Source: Betaproteobacteria bacterium (GTDB lineage: Bacteria > Pseudomonadota > Gammaproteobacteria > Burkholderiales > Burkholderiaceae_C). Taken from it: a DNA stretch of 64,000 nt. Positions 56,501 through 64,000 of this stretch are shown here, one piece after another (position 1 is the stretch's first letter; each line of letters begins with the position of its first letter). The stretch lies in NCBI GenBank assembly GCA_025356445.1, contig JANXSZ010000024.1, positions 111,928-175,927 on the forward strand, written 5' to 3'. The notes under the pieces were generated by a model. It saw only the letters and a list, made by a program, of their open reading frames with translations. It ran no database searches and was not told where the DNA came from. The translations under genes and the position numbers were made by a program.

Positions 56501-56705
56501 GGTTGCCGCGCTGGCACTGGCCCCCTTGCTGTTCGAGGCCGACAGGCCGGGCACCGAGATACTGCACCCGGTGGCTGTGGTGATTTTTTCGGGGCTCATC
56601 ACTTCCACTTTGCTGGATGCGTTTTTAACCCCGGCGATGGTCAAGCTGTGGGGGCAAAAACCGGTGGCTGCGCTGGTGGCCCAGGCGGGGGAGGGTGCTT
56701 TTTGA
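53592..56705 (+). CDS. czcA: Heavy-metal RND efflux pump CzcA/CusA family
   Basis: 1,037-residue proton-driven inner-membrane pump that exports metal cations from periplasm or cytoplasm. The start FDKLVYSALHHRLMVLVVAAVLLIYGAFSLTRLPVDVFPDLNKPTVTLQAEA is typical of the heavy-metal group. Twelve membrane helices in two sets of one plus five are expected; helix 4 carries GELVDDAVVGVENVLRRMKEN near residue 400 with the proton-relay aspartates. The helix-4 motif is not the DFGxIVD of zinc/cobalt CzcA nor the GAMVDAAVV of copper/silver CusA, so the metal cannot be named. The gene follows czcB by 12 bases with GAAGGGAAG as ribosome-binding sequence. The stop is five bases from the convergent cbiX. 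Confidence 0.93.
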   Translation: MFDKLVYSALHHRLMVLVVAAVLLIYGAFSLTRLPVDVFPDLNKPTVTLQAEAGGMAPEEVEQLITFPLETAMGGLPGVESVRSISSMGLAFVYITFDWKTDIYRARQMVGERLSTVREQLPAGVTHVGMGPVSSIMGEIMLLALPIDVAQTTPMAVREYADFVLRPRLLTLPGVAQVVPIGGEVRQYQVQPDTARMAALGVTVEAIADAVKNFSGNTSGGFVELNGREYLIRNLGRTLRLDDLQHLPVAYRNQRAVQLSQVANVTFAPAIRRGDAGLNGQPAVILGIQKQPAADTVKLTKQVEEALGQLEKSLPAGMGKPKVTMRQASFIEASISTLQAKLMTAAAVVAVVLYFFLMNLRTTVISLAAIPVSILATVLVFQYFGLSINTMTLGGLTIATGELVDDAVVGVENVLRRMKENRLAAAGERLSPLALVAKATLEVRSVIVLATVITALVLLPLFFLPGVEGRLMQPLAVAYIVSLLASMLVSVTLTPVMAYYLLPRMTSLGQGDTRVQVWVKARYAKLLPAVLRTPRRWLATAAGAVLLAGAAVPLFPTTFLPPFNEGVALVGLRLNPGTTLAETARLGTLAENALRGVPEVVHVGRRSGRAELDEHAEGVHVSELDVRLKRSARSVEAIYADMRQRLGSLPAAISIGQPISHRIDHMLSGVRASIAVKIYGDDLDTLRGQAEALRQRLSRIEGLVDVEVEKQVLTPQIKIRVDYDRAAQYGLAAPKLLQELQTLVDGERLSQVVEGSRRFNLVLRLPESARGMDGLKQLMIDTPAGRVPLAQLATLEESDGPNQISRDDGRRRIVLSANAQGRALSAVVADIRTATGEFKLPEAYFITLGGQFQAQEDASRLIGLLSLVSAALIFLLLYARYRSGVLAAIVMANIPLALVGAVAGLWLSGQPLSVAALVGFITLAGIAIRNGILKVSHYINLCAHEGVHFGDAMLLRGSLERLTPVLMTALVAALALAPLLFEADRPGTEILHPVAVVIFSGLITSTLLDAFLTPAMVKLWGQKPVAALVAQAGEGAF

Positions 56706-56710
56706 GCGGC

Positions 56711-57073
56711 TTAGGCACCCAGTGCAATGTCTGCCAGCAAGTCCAACAACCGGGCCTCTTCGCCGACCGAGGCTTTGACCTCAATCGGCACCCCAGGGTG
56801 CGCCCGTCGCAGCGCATCCACCAGTACCGGTAGGTCTTCGCGGGCATGCTTGCCTACACCGAGAAACATGGGCAGTATGCGCAACTGGTCAGCACCATTA
56901 GCTATCATTTTTGCAGCGAATGTTGGCAAATCAGGCTCACTGAGCTCCAAGTATGCACAGCCGACCAGGTGATCGGCCGAGCGGCCCTGGATGCGGGCAG
57001 CCACAGACTCGATGGGGCCACGCCACAGCGGGTCACGTGAGCCGTGGGCGAACAAGATGATGCCTTGCTTCAT
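56711..57073 (-). CDS. cbiX: CbiX-type sirohydrochlorin cobaltochelatase/ferrochelatase (small form)
   Basis: 120 residues, the size of the short CbiX(S)/SirB-like chelatases. Metal-site histidines are visible: His10 in LFAHGSRDP and His76 in FLGVGKHAREDLP. The enzyme inserts cobalt or iron into sirohydrochlorin. Here, without cobalamin genes near, a siroheme role is as likely as cobalt. It lies 39 bases downstream of lptG on the same strand, so it may be the last gene of the lptFG operon. A repeat copy at 56901-56917 encodes Ala-Ala-Lys-Met-Ile-Ala. Confidence 0.88.
   Translation of the reverse strand: MKQGIILFAHGSRDPLWRGPIESVAARIQGRSADHLVGCAYLELSEPDLPTFAAKMIANGADQLRILPMFLGVGKHAREDLPVLVDALRRAHPGVPIEVKASVGEEARLLDLLADIALGA
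56901..56917. repeat. 17-base GCTAT...GCAGC near-palindrome
   Basis: GCTATCATTTTTGCAGC inside cbiX; on the coding strand it reads Ala-Ala-Lys-Met-Ile-Ala. Confidence 0.6.
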
Positions 57074-57112
57074 GGGGTTCCTAAGGGGTTACGAAAAGTG
57101 TGCAAGGGGGCT

Positions 57113-58237
57113 TTAGCGCCGCAGCACCAGCCAGCTGAATGCAGCCAATGACAACAGCGAATAGATGAGCCCCGGTGCGGCAGCCGTCAGCCAAGGTTCC
57201 CAGTGGCGCAGGTTGCCGACGTGACCAAAGACGTTGTTGACCAAAAAGAAGCTGATGCCAATCATCACGCCGCCAAACACGTAGGTGGTGATGCCTGCGG
57301 TGCGAAAGTGCAGGTAGGCGAAGGGCAGGGCCAACACCACCATCACCAGACAGGCGAGGGGGTAGAAGACTTTTTTCCAGAATTCGATCTCATAGCGTTG
57401 CGCCGATTGGCCGTTGGCGTTCAGGTGCCGGATGTACTGGAACAAATCCAGCGTGGCCATGCGTTCGGGCTTGAGCAGCGCGACAGACACCATTTCGGCC
57501 GTGATTTCGGTCGGCCAGCGGAAGCTGGAGATCGGGGTGCGGGTGATGTGCGGGCGTGCGGCAGCAGGGGCTGTATTCGGTGCGCTGGATTGAAATTCGT
57601 TACGGTCGGCATCCTCAAGCAGCCAGGCTTCGTTGTGGTCGAAGCTGGCTTTGGGGGCCGTGGTTTGCGATACCAGTGCGCCTTTACCGTCAAATTCAAA
57701 AATACGCACGCCAAGCAAATTGCCGTTGGGGGCGATGCCCGCCACGTTGACGGCATAGGACTGGTAGCGCTGGCGCTCTTTGAGCCATGCGCCGGTTTGG
57801 CCCGTGGTGATGTTGCCTTCAAAGCGCGATTTGAGCAGCTGTGCGGTGCGGTCGCTCAAAGGGGCAAGGTAGTCGCCGCAGAGGAAGGTCAGCACCACAA
57901 AACCCAGCCCCAGTACCAGCAGCGTGCGCAGTGCTCGCCATGGCCCCAGGCCACTGGTGCGCAAAATGGTGTATTCCGAACTTTGGGCAAAGCGCGACAT
58001 CACAAAAATGGTACCTATCAGCACCACGATGGGCAGCAGCTCGTACAGGTGGCTGGGTACCAGCAGCGTGACGTACAAAAAGGCGTAACCCACGCTGTAG
58101 CCTTTGGCCCCGCTGCGGCCCACGGCCTGCATTTCGTCCACCAGATCGAAGAAAAAGAACAGGGCCAAAAAGCCCAGCGTCACGTAGGCGATGGAGATCA
58201 GCATCTCACGGTAAATCAGGCGGCGCAGGGTCTTCAT
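57113..58237 (-). CDS. lptG: LPS export permease LptG
   Basis: 374-residue inner-membrane subunit of the LptB2FGC transporter that extracts lipopolysaccharide. Six membrane helices: about 12-35, 60-82, 100-122, then after a periplasmic jellyroll domain 278-300, 308-330 and 340-365. The start LRRLIYREMLISIAYVTLGFLALFFFFDLVDEM and RTSGLGPWRALRTLL coupling helix are family-typical. The start overlaps the lptF stop (ATGA), giving the usual lptF-lptG order. Confidence 0.94.
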   Translation of the reverse strand: MKTLRRLIYREMLISIAYVTLGFLALFFFFDLVDEMQAVGRSGAKGYSVGYAFLYVTLLVPSHLYELLPIVVLIGTIFVMSRFAQSSEYTILRTSGLGPWRALRTLLVLGLGFVVLTFLCGDYLAPLSDRTAQLLKSRFEGNITTGQTGAWLKERQRYQSYAVNVAGIAPNGNLLGVRIFEFDGKGALVSQTTAPKASFDHNEAWLLEDADRNEFQSSAPNTAPAAARPHITRTPISSFRWPTEITAEMVSVALLKPERMATLDLFQYIRHLNANGQSAQRYEIEFWKKVFYPLACLVMVVLALPFAYLHFRTAGITTYVFGGVMIGISFFLVNNVFGHVGNLRHWEPWLTAAAPGLIYSLLSLAAFSWLVLRR

Positions 58238-59388
58238 GGCATTTTGACGGCGTTATCAGCGAGCGCTGACATGGGGGTACTGCTGGCAGGCAGCAGGTAG
58301 CGCCATGACCAGTTGAAGTGCAGTTTGGCAATCCACAACCACACCAGTACGCACGTGCTGCCATGCAGGCCCAGCGTTACCCCTGTGAAGCTGACCCGGC
58401 CCGTGGCGATCCAGGTTTGCCCCAGGTTGAGCAACTGGAACACCAAAAAAAATGCAAAGGCCGCAAACAACATGTTGCCGCTGCGCCCAGCACGTGGGTT
58501 GCTGGTGGCAGCGGCCAAGGCCAATCCGACAAAATTCAGCGAAGCCAGCACCAACCCCACGCGCCACGCGAGCTGGCCCAGGTTGGTGGGCGTGGGTTCG
58601 CGCAGCAAGGTGAGGGTGGTGCGGGCTGCAGCGGGCACCTCACTCGCATTGGTGCTGGTATTGGTGCCCAGCTGGGTGCCATACACCTCGAATTCACTGA
58701 TTTTGATGCGCTTGTCGCCCACGCTGCTTTCCAGGCGTTGGCCATGGTTGAGGATCAAAAATTTGCCCTCTATTTCTGTCTGTTGTTCCCCTTTTTGCAG
58801 CACTTCAATGTGCCCGCTCAGGGCGCTGGTGATGGCGTCTTTGCCGCCTTCACTGGCGGAAATGAAAATGTTTTTACCCGACAGCGCATCGGGCGAGGCT
58901 TTGTCGATAAAAAAAACTTTTTTGCCGCCAGCTGACTCTTGGAATTGCCCTGGGGACACACGATCAAGATCCCCACGTTTTTCAAACCGGTCTTTCATGT
59001 CCTGGGTTTGCTGCGTAGACCAAGGGGACACCACCAGCGTCAGCAAGGCAATCACCAGCAGCACGGGCCAAGCAAAGCGGAAGGTGGGGGCGATAAACCC
59101 GCCTAAGCCCTTGCCACCGGTGAACCAGATCACCATTTCGCTGTCTCGGTACATGCGCGATACAGTGCCCACAATGGCGACGGACAGGCTGAGCGACAAA
59201 AGCGCCGACAACTGGCCCAACACCGTGTACCACATCACAATCATCAAATCAGACGGGTCCACACCGCCGCGCGAGGTCAGGCCCAGCACGCGAAACAGCG
59301 TCATCGTCATCACGATGGTGAGCAGCACGACAAAGGTGGCACCAAAGCTGCGTGCCAGCTCTTTGCGGAGTGAGGATTGGAAAAGCAT
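58234..59388 (-). CDS. lptF: LPS export permease LptF
   Basis: 384 residues from the ATG at 59388 (MLFQSSLRKELARSFGATFVVLLTIVMTMTLFRVLG), the conserved N-terminus; the longer frame adds 79 residues with no family resemblance. Six membrane helices in two sets of three enclose a periplasmic beta-jellyroll domain (DRVSPGQFQESAGGKKVFFIDKASPDALSGKNIFISASEGGKDA). Partner of LptG in LPS transport. The divergent GT39 gene starts 106 bases away; in many proteobacteria pepA lies in that place. Confidence 0.94.
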   Translation of the reverse strand: MLFQSSLRKELARSFGATFVVLLTIVMTMTLFRVLGLTSRGGVDPSDLMIVMWYTVLGQLSALLSLSLSVAIVGTVSRMYRDSEMVIWFTGGKGLGGFIAPTFRFAWPVLLVIALLTLVVSPWSTQQTQDMKDRFEKRGDLDRVSPGQFQESAGGKKVFFIDKASPDALSGKNIFISASEGGKDAITSALSGHIEVLQKGEQQTEIEGKFLILNHGQRLESSVGDKRIKISEFEVYGTQLGTNTSTNASEVPAAARTTLTLLREPTPTNLGQLAWRVGLVLASLNFVGLALAAATSNPRAGRSGNMLFAAFAFFLVFQLLNLGQTWIATGRVSFTGVTLGLHGSTCVLVWLWIAKLHFNWSWRYLLPASSTPMSALADNAVKMP

Positions 59389-59494
59389 CAGGTCAGTTGG
59401 CGCAGAAGATGAGGATGGTGGTGTTTTGAAGCAAAATAAAGCGTGTTTGGTTAACTGAAGTCTTCCGTAGTCTCTACCCGCCTTTACCTGTCGT

Positions 59495-61024
59495 ATGTCA
59501 GCGCCGCAAAGTCCCCGTACACCCCCTATAGCCGGTGCAATCCCTTCCAAGTTTATCGCGTTCGTCCTTTTGGCCGTGGTGCTGGTGCGCCTGTGTACAC
59601 TGGGTGCGTACCCGTTGGGCAGCACTACCGAGCCGCGCTATGCGGAAATTGCCCGCAAGATGCTGGAAACCGGCAACTGGATCACGCCTTGGTTTGACCA
59701 CGGTGTGCCGTTTTGGGGCAAGCCCCCGCTGTCGTTTTGGGGCAGCGCTGCCACGATGGCCATTTTTGGTGTGAACGAATTTGGGGCACGGCTGGCCCCG
59801 TTTCTGGCGGCCTTGGGCAGTGCCGCGCTGTTTTGGGCTTGGCCTCGGGATGCGCGTGTCAAAGCGGCGTTGCCGTTGGCGGCATCGGTGGTTTTATTTT
59901 CCAGCGTGGTGGGGTTTATTGCTTCGGCAGCGGTGATGACGGACATGTTCATGGCGTTCAGCACCACACTCTGCATGGTGGCGTTTTGGGTGGCTGTGAA
60001 TGACACAACCGCCCGCAGCCTGTGGCGCTGGTTCTTTTTTGTGGGTGTGGCGCTGGGGTTGCTCGCCAAAGGGCCGGTGGCTACCGTGGTGACAGGATTG
60101 GCGCTGGGGCTGTGGGTGCTTTGGACAGGCCGCTGGTTCACGGTGTGGCAGCGCCTGCCGTGGCTGCGGGGCATTTTGCTCACCGTTGCATTGGCCTTGC
60201 CCTGGTACCTGCTGGCTGAGCACCGCACGCCTGGTTTTTTGCAGTATTTCATTGTTGGCGAACATGTCCAGCGGTTTTTGGTCAGCGGCTGGACAGGGGA
60301 CTTGTACGGTCAGGGCCATGCCGAGTTGCGCGGGTTGATCTGGTGGTTTGGCGCAGGCGGGTTTTTGCCATGGACGCTGGTGGCCGTGCTGGCGGGGTTA
60401 CTGCTGTGGATGCGAAGGCACCCCATGGATGTTCCTGAAGCTGTTTTTCAACCGAAAGAATGGCAGTACCTGATGGCCTGGACGGTGGCGCCGTTGGTGT
60501 TTTTTACCGCTGCACGCAATATTCTTGAGGCTTATGTGCTACCGGGCTTACCGGCGTTTGCTTTGCTCACGGTGCTGCTGGTGTTTGCCGCCGCCAAGCA
60601 GTCACCGTGGTTATCGCGTGTGTGGTTACTGGGGTTGGTGGCACCGGTGCTGTGGGTGGGTTGGCTTGCCTTGTCTGACCAGCCAGAGCAGCGCTCACAG
60701 CGTGCTTTGCTTCGGTTGTGGCCTGTAAACACCCCGTTGGTGTACTTGGGTGCGCGGCCTTTGTCCGCTAATTTTTACTCGCAAGGGCGGGCTTTGGTGG
60801 CAGATTCACCGGCCGCCATTCAACAATGGCTGACTGGCCGCGAACCTGTGACTTTGGTCGTGCAAGATACGCTGCTTTCGCAGTTGCCAGCATCGACAAT
60901 GGCTGCCTGGGCAGTGGTGGGTCGCCATGCAGGCTTTACCATGTTGCAATACCGCGTCAGCATATCTAGCTCGTCCTTACCCCTCAACGCGCCTTTCAAA
61001 GCTCCCCTTACAGAAAGCAAATGA
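59495..61024 (+). CDS. GT39/ArnT-type membrane glycosyltransferase
   Basis: 509 residues with about 11-12 membrane helices. The first periplasmic loop holds the PMT/ArnT signature: LGSTTEPRYAEIARKMLETGNWITPWFDHGVPFWGKPPLSFWGSAA, with the catalytic-type acidic residues E/R and KPPL. Enzymes of this group move a sugar from a polyprenyl-phosphate carrier to lipid A or protein on the periplasmic side. The acceptor is unknown. The location between lptF and pepA suggests an envelope role such as lipid A modification, but no aminoarabinose genes are near. pepA starts three bases after the stop. Confidence 0.85.
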   Translation: MSAPQSPRTPPIAGAIPSKFIAFVLLAVVLVRLCTLGAYPLGSTTEPRYAEIARKMLETGNWITPWFDHGVPFWGKPPLSFWGSAATMAIFGVNEFGARLAPFLAALGSAALFWAWPRDARVKAALPLAASVVLFSSVVGFIASAAVMTDMFMAFSTTLCMVAFWVAVNDTTARSLWRWFFFVGVALGLLAKGPVATVVTGLALGLWVLWTGRWFTVWQRLPWLRGILLTVALALPWYLLAEHRTPGFLQYFIVGEHVQRFLVSGWTGDLYGQGHAELRGLIWWFGAGGFLPWTLVAVLAGLLLWMRRHPMDVPEAVFQPKEWQYLMAWTVAPLVFFTAARNILEAYVLPGLPAFALLTVLLVFAAAKQSPWLSRVWLLGLVAPVLWVGWLALSDQPEQRSQRALLRLWPVNTPLVYLGARPLSANFYSQGRALVADSPAAIQQWLTGREPVTLVVQDTLLSQLPASTMAAWAVVGRHAGFTMLQYRVSISSSSLPLNAPFKAPLTESK

Positions 61025-61027
61025 CCC

Positions 61028-62563
61028 ATGGATTTTGAACTTAAACAACTCGACTTGGCTGCCTCTGCGGCCCATAAATGCGATGCGCTGGTGCTGCTGG
61101 TAGGGGAGTCGTTCACTGCGGGTCAAGACGAGGCCTCGTCACTGATCGCAGCGGCTATCAAGGCCGATCATTTGAAGCTGAAGGCGGGCAAGTTGCTCCA
61201 GCTGTACCTGAGTGCACCGTTTTTGGCCCACCGCGTGGTGCTGGTGGGTGCAGGTGATGGCTCGGCCAAACAGGTTAAAACAGCGGCGTTGGCGGCGATG
61301 AATGCGCTCAAGTCCAGCCCTGCCAAACGCGTCCTGGTCTCACTGGCTTTGCTGTCTACTGCCATGCCTGCTGGCGCTGCCGTATTGCAGGCCGCTGTGG
61401 CCGGTGTAGCCGATGCAGGCTATGCCTACTCTGCGACCAAGAGCAAGCCTGAGCCTGTCGCTCTTCAAACGGTGGTGTTTGGCGTCCACAGTACCGCGCC
61501 ACTCAAACCTTCTTTTGACAAAGCCTGTGCGCTGGCCAACGGCGTTAACCTGGCCAAAGAATGGGGCAATCTGCCGCCTAATTTCGCGACCCCCACGCTG
61601 CTCGCAGATGCCGCCAAGGCACTGACCAAGGGCGGGAGCCCCGTCAAGTGCGATGTGTTGACCGAGCGGCAAATTGAAGCGCTGGGCATGGGCTCATTTT
61701 TGGCGGTGGCCAAGGGATCTATTGAGCCACCACGCTTCATCGTGCTCAAGTACAACGGTGCGGCGAAGTCTGAAGCACCCACGGTGTTGGTCGGCAAGGG
61801 CATCACGTTTGATACAGGGGGTATTTCCATCAAACCCGCTGCTGAAATGGACGAGATGAAGTACGACATGTGCGGCGCGGCCAGCGTGCTGGGTGTGTTT
61901 CGTGCGCTGGCTGACATTCAACCCGCCATCAACGTTGTCGGGCTGATCCCCAGTTGCGAAAACATGCCCGATGGCCGCGCAGTGAAACCCGGTGATGTGG
62001 TCACCAGCATGAGCGGGCAGACCATTGAAGTGCTGAACACCGATGCCGAAGGCCGCTTGATCTTGTGTGATGCCTTGACCTACGCCGAGCGTTTCAAGCC
62101 CAAAGCCGTGATCGACATTGCCACGTTGACGGGGGCTTGCGTGGTGGCATTGGGCGGTGTGCGCAGTGGTTTGTTTTCGACGGACGACAGCTTGGCCCTG
62201 GCCTTGCAAGCCGCTGGCGACGCTGCCCTGGACCCTTGCTGGCGTCTGCCTTTGGACGACGAGTACGCCGAAGGCCTGAAGAGCAACTTTGCCGATGTGG
62301 CGAATGTGGGCGGACGCGCAGGCGGCGCCATTACCGCTGCCAAATTCTTGCAGCGCTTCACCAAGAAGTTTGCTTGGGCGCATTTGGACATTGCCGGGAC
62401 GGCCTGGAAGAGCGGTGCGGCCAAGGGCTCTACCGGACGGCCTGTGGGCTTGTTGCTGGACTACCTGCTGGGTCTGGCTCCGGTGGTCGTGCCTGTGGAC
62501 GCATCTCGTCCCAAGCGCCGTGTCCCCAAAGCGGGCACTAAGGCAGAGACCAATGCAGGTTAA
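61028..62563 (+). CDS. pepA: Cytosol leucyl aminopeptidase
   Basis: 511-residue M17 metallo-aminopeptidase. The signature NTDAEGRLIL near residue 338 and metal/active-site stretches VGKGITFDTGGISIKPAAEMDEMKYDMCGAASVLG and IPSCENMPDGRAVKPGDVVTSMSGQTIEVL are complete. In E. coli it also acts as a DNA-binding factor. The C-terminus carries a Lys/Arg/Ala tail (RPKRRVPKAGTKAETNAG) beyond the usual end. holC follows after six bases, the conserved pepA-holC order. Confidence 0.96.
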   Translation: MDFELKQLDLAASAAHKCDALVLLVGESFTAGQDEASSLIAAAIKADHLKLKAGKLLQLYLSAPFLAHRVVLVGAGDGSAKQVKTAALAAMNALKSSPAKRVLVSLALLSTAMPAGAAVLQAAVAGVADAGYAYSATKSKPEPVALQTVVFGVHSTAPLKPSFDKACALANGVNLAKEWGNLPPNFATPTLLADAAKALTKGGSPVKCDVLTERQIEALGMGSFLAVAKGSIEPPRFIVLKYNGAAKSEAPTVLVGKGITFDTGGISIKPAAEMDEMKYDMCGAASVLGVFRALADIQPAINVVGLIPSCENMPDGRAVKPGDVVTSMSGQTIEVLNTDAEGRLILCDALTYAERFKPKAVIDIATLTGACVVALGGVRSGLFSTDDSLALALQAAGDAALDPCWRLPLDDEYAEGLKSNFADVANVGGRAGGAITAAKFLQRFTKKFAWAHLDIAGTAWKSGAAKGSTGRPVGLLLDYLLGLAPVVVPVDASRPKRRVPKAGTKAETNAG

Positions 62564-62569
62564 GCACGC

Positions 62570-63013
62570 ATGACCGAAATTGCCTTTCACTTCAATGTGC
62601 CACAGACACTGCCCTATGTGTGCAGGCTGCTGCGCAAAGCGGTGAACGCTGGGTCGCACGTGCTCGTCACAGGGCCCATTGCGGTGCTTCACACCTTGGA
62701 CCGTGAGTTGTGGACGTTTGCGCCACTGGAGTTTGTCGCACACTGCACTGCTGATGCGCCAGGCGGTGTGCTGGCAGCGTCTCCCGTGGTGCTGACGCCT
62801 TCCATTAACGTACCCCAGGTGCAAGATGGGCATCGCCAGGTGCTGCTGAATTTAGGCGATTCGGTGCCTGAGGGTTTCGAGCGCTTTGCCAGGCTGATTG
62901 AGGTGGTGAGCTATGACGAAATCGACATTGTGGCGGCCCGCCAGCGCTGGCGTACCTATGCCAAAGCCGGCTTCAGCATGACGCGCCATGACCTTGCAGC
63001 AGCCTCTTCGTAG
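62570..63013 (+). CDS. holC: DNA polymerase III chi subunit
   Basis: 147 residues. Chi links the clamp loader to single-strand binding protein. VTEIAFHFNVPQTLPYVCRLLRKAVNAGSHVLVTG is the family N-terminus (TEIAFHFN... YxCRLLRKA), with LWTFAPLEFVAHC and VLLNLGDSVPEGFERFARLIEVVS. Position directly after pepA supports the call. A small gene follows 78 bases later. Confidence 0.93.
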   Translation: MTEIAFHFNVPQTLPYVCRLLRKAVNAGSHVLVTGPIAVLHTLDRELWTFAPLEFVAHCTADAPGGVLAASPVVLTPSINVPQVQDGHRQVLLNLGDSVPEGFERFARLIEVVSYDEIDIVAARQRWRTYAKAGFSMTRHDLAAASS

Positions 63014-63091
63014 CGGCTTTCACAACGGTATTGTCATTGCGATATCTTCGTCATTTTCCGGTCGTTTTTCGATCGTTTTTCAGGGCATGCT

Positions 63092-63424
63092 GTGCAAACA
63101 CCACCTTTCTTCCCCAGCCGTTTGCCTCCCCGGTTTGTCCCCACCTTGACCGAGGTGGTGCAGCTACCTGCCGACTTGCCTACACACCACGCAGAGGTGG
63201 CTGCGAGCATCCCCGCGCCTGATGGGCTGCAAGCACACCTGGTTCAGCGGGTGATGCTGCGTGTGGATGTCTTGCTGTCGCAGCGTGTGAGTGCCGCTGT
63301 GGCTGAGGTGGTGAGTCGTCATCTACAGCAGATGGAACCTTTGCTGCACCAAGCGATTGAGAATACCGTTTACGACGCTGTGTGTGAGGCGATGGCGCAA
63401 GAGTTGTCAGCGCAAACCCGCTGA
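63092..63424 (+). CDS. Small conserved protein of unknown function
   Basis: 110 residues from a GTG start at 63092 with CAGGG seven bases upstream. The N-terminal half is Pro-rich (QTPPFFPSRLPPRFVPTLTEVV), the C-terminal half is a long amphipathic helix (LVQRVMLRVDVLLSQRVSAAVAEVVSRHLQQMEPLLHQAIENTVYDAVCEAM). No signal peptide or membrane helix. I recall similar short genes after holC or before the branched-chain amino-acid binding gene in Comamonadaceae, without a known role. Confidence 0.65.
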   Translation: MQTPPFFPSRLPPRFVPTLTEVVQLPADLPTHHAEVAASIPAPDGLQAHLVQRVMLRVDVLLSQRVSAAVAEVVSRHLQQMEPLLHQAIENTVYDAVCEAMAQELSAQTR

Positions 63425-63529
63425 CGCTACACATATTCCTGCGGTGTGTCTTGAATATTCACCGTGATGGTGCAAGAACTAGCGTGTTCCCTATGGTTCC
63501 GGCCCGAAAATTGCGATATGTTCGCGGGC

Positions 63530-63561
63530 GTTGAGTAAAAAAATTGTGCCTCAACCTTTTT
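63530..63561 (+). terminator. Hairpin with T run between the small gene and livJ
   Basis: GTTGAG (63530-63535) pairs with CTCAAC (63550-63555), followed by CTTTTT. The stem is weak (six pairs, 14-base loop) and only 27 bases before livJ, so it may terminate the upstream operon or lie in the livJ leader. Confidence 0.35.
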
Positions 63562-63588
63562 AGGTCCTTTCATTTCTGGAGTTTTTCT

Positions 63589-64000
63589 ATGCAATTCAAA
63601 TTGAAACTGACGGCTCTTGCCGCTTTGGCCGCATTCGCTGGCATGGCATCTGCCCAAGACGTTCAAGTGGTGAAAATTGGCCATGTTGCACCGCTGTCTG
63701 GTAGCCAATCGGCTTATGGCAAGGACAATGAAAACGGCGCACGCATGGCTGTTGAAGACCTGAATACGCAAAACATCGTGATCGGTGGCAAGAAGATCAA
63801 GTTTGAACTCGTGGCGGAAGACGATGCTGCTGACCCTAAACAAGGCACTGCCGCAGCTCAAAAGCTGTGCGATGCCAAAGTTAACGGCGTAGTGGGCCAT
63901 TTGAACTCGGGTACCACCATCCCCGCTTCCAAGGTTTACAACGACTGCGGTATCCCCCACATAACTGGTGCAGCGACCAACCCCAACCTGACCAAGCCTG
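63589..64000 (+). CDS. Branched-chain amino acid ABC transporter binding protein, 5' part
   Basis: The first 137 residues are in the window; the gene runs off the right edge. CTGGAG lies about seven bases before the ATG at 63589. Signal peptide MQFKLKLTALAALAAFAGMASA, then the mature start QDVQVVKIGHVAPLSGSQSAYGKDNENGARMAVEDLN, which is the Leu/Ile/Val-binding (Peripla_BP_6) fold: AEDDAADPKQGTAAAQKLCDAKVNGVVGHLNSGTTIPASKVYNDCGIPHIT. It collects branched-chain amino acids or related compounds in the periplasm for a Liv-type importer. Confidence 0.92.
   Translation, partial: MQFKLKLTALAALAAFAGMASAQDVQVVKIGHVAPLSGSQSAYGKDNENGARMAVEDLNTQNIVIGGKKIKFELVAEDDAADPKQGTAAAQKLCDAKVNGVVGHLNSGTTIPASKVYNDCGIPHITGAATNPNLTKP

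Noticed and set aside
50152..56705. Mobile metal-resistance island
   Set aside because: No integrase, transposase, tRNA junction or flanking repeats are seen, and composition does not visibly differ from neighbours.
59389..59625. Upstream extension of lptF by 79 residues
   Set aside because: It runs into the divergent GT39 gene and lacks family resemblance; the conserved LptF N-terminus begins at 59388.
61694..62833. 379-residue minus-strand frame opposite pepA-holC
   Set aside because: It crosses two well-supported genes and has no family features.

Overview
The window reads as a chromosomal segment of a betaproteobacterium of the order Burkholderiales, most likely family Comamonadaceae (Rhodoferax/Polaromonas/Acidovorax-like). 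This rests on protein character, on the argH-algZ-algR, pepA-holC and recJ-rpfE neighbourhoods, on a paired cyanophycin synthetase locus with its companion ABC transporter and DUF1854 genes, and on a family of short GCTAT...GTAGC palindromes that I recall from this family. Genus is not determined. No tRNA, rRNA, CRISPR array, insertion sequence, prophage or integrase was seen. Genes are tightly packed: the longest non-coding stretch is about 250 bases (24306-24553), so there is no gene-free region above 300 bases.

Layout. 1-5805 (-): 3'-truncated, secreted bacterial alpha-2-macroglobulin with a thioester motif. 5951-9098 (+): PAS histidine kinase and an HD-GYP response regulator (cyclic-di-GMP turnover). 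9095-12465: argH facing away from an AlgZ/AlgR-type LytS/LytTR two-component pair. 12486-15319 (-): recJ and rpfE-like. 15438-17388 (+): lolC/E and lolD lipoprotein export. 17385-24305: a ModA-like binding protein, a 45-residue basic protein, a methyltransferase, dusC, a GH12-like lipoprotein overlapping a DEDDh exonuclease/GIY-YIG fusion, a DUF4160-DUF2442 pair and a Gly/Tyr-rich lipoprotein. 24554-25063: dsbB.

25131-33208 is the most coherent functional block: two cyanophycin synthetases on the minus strand, diverging from an unusual ABC exporter-like protein (PH-like N-terminus, zinc ribbon, transporter, ATPase) and a DUF1854 protein. The second synthetase has lost the P-loop lysine and the last part of its Mur-ligase half. 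argA (34449-35798) and argH lie nearby, so arginine supply for the Asp/Arg polymer is encoded in the same region.

33252-40691: patatin-like phospholipase, argA, a VapBC-like toxin-antitoxin pair with a repeat operator candidate, and hrpA. 40738-44985 (-): a large Cache-PAS-GGDEF-EAL protein. 45164-47880 (+): acetylpolyamine/histone-deacetylase family enzyme, 3-hydroxybutyrate dehydrogenase and acetoacetate decarboxylase (polyhydroxybutyrate and ketone body metabolism). 47896-50042 (-): methionine-type aminotransferase and a CysB-family regulator. 50152-56705 (+): a czcICBA-like heavy-metal efflux operon. 56711-59388 (-): lptF-lptG-cbiX. 59495-63424 (+): GT39 membrane glycosyltransferase, pepA, holC and a small conserved protein. 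63589 to the right edge: start of a LivJ-type amino-acid binding protein.

Striking sequence structure beyond genes: at least ten dispersed 17-base near-palindromes, nearly all inside genes and mostly in one reading frame; related sequences that carry start codons; a near-canonical promoter that appears to give a leaderless DUF4160 transcript with an inverted repeat in its spacer; and many convergent gene pairs that touch or overlap.
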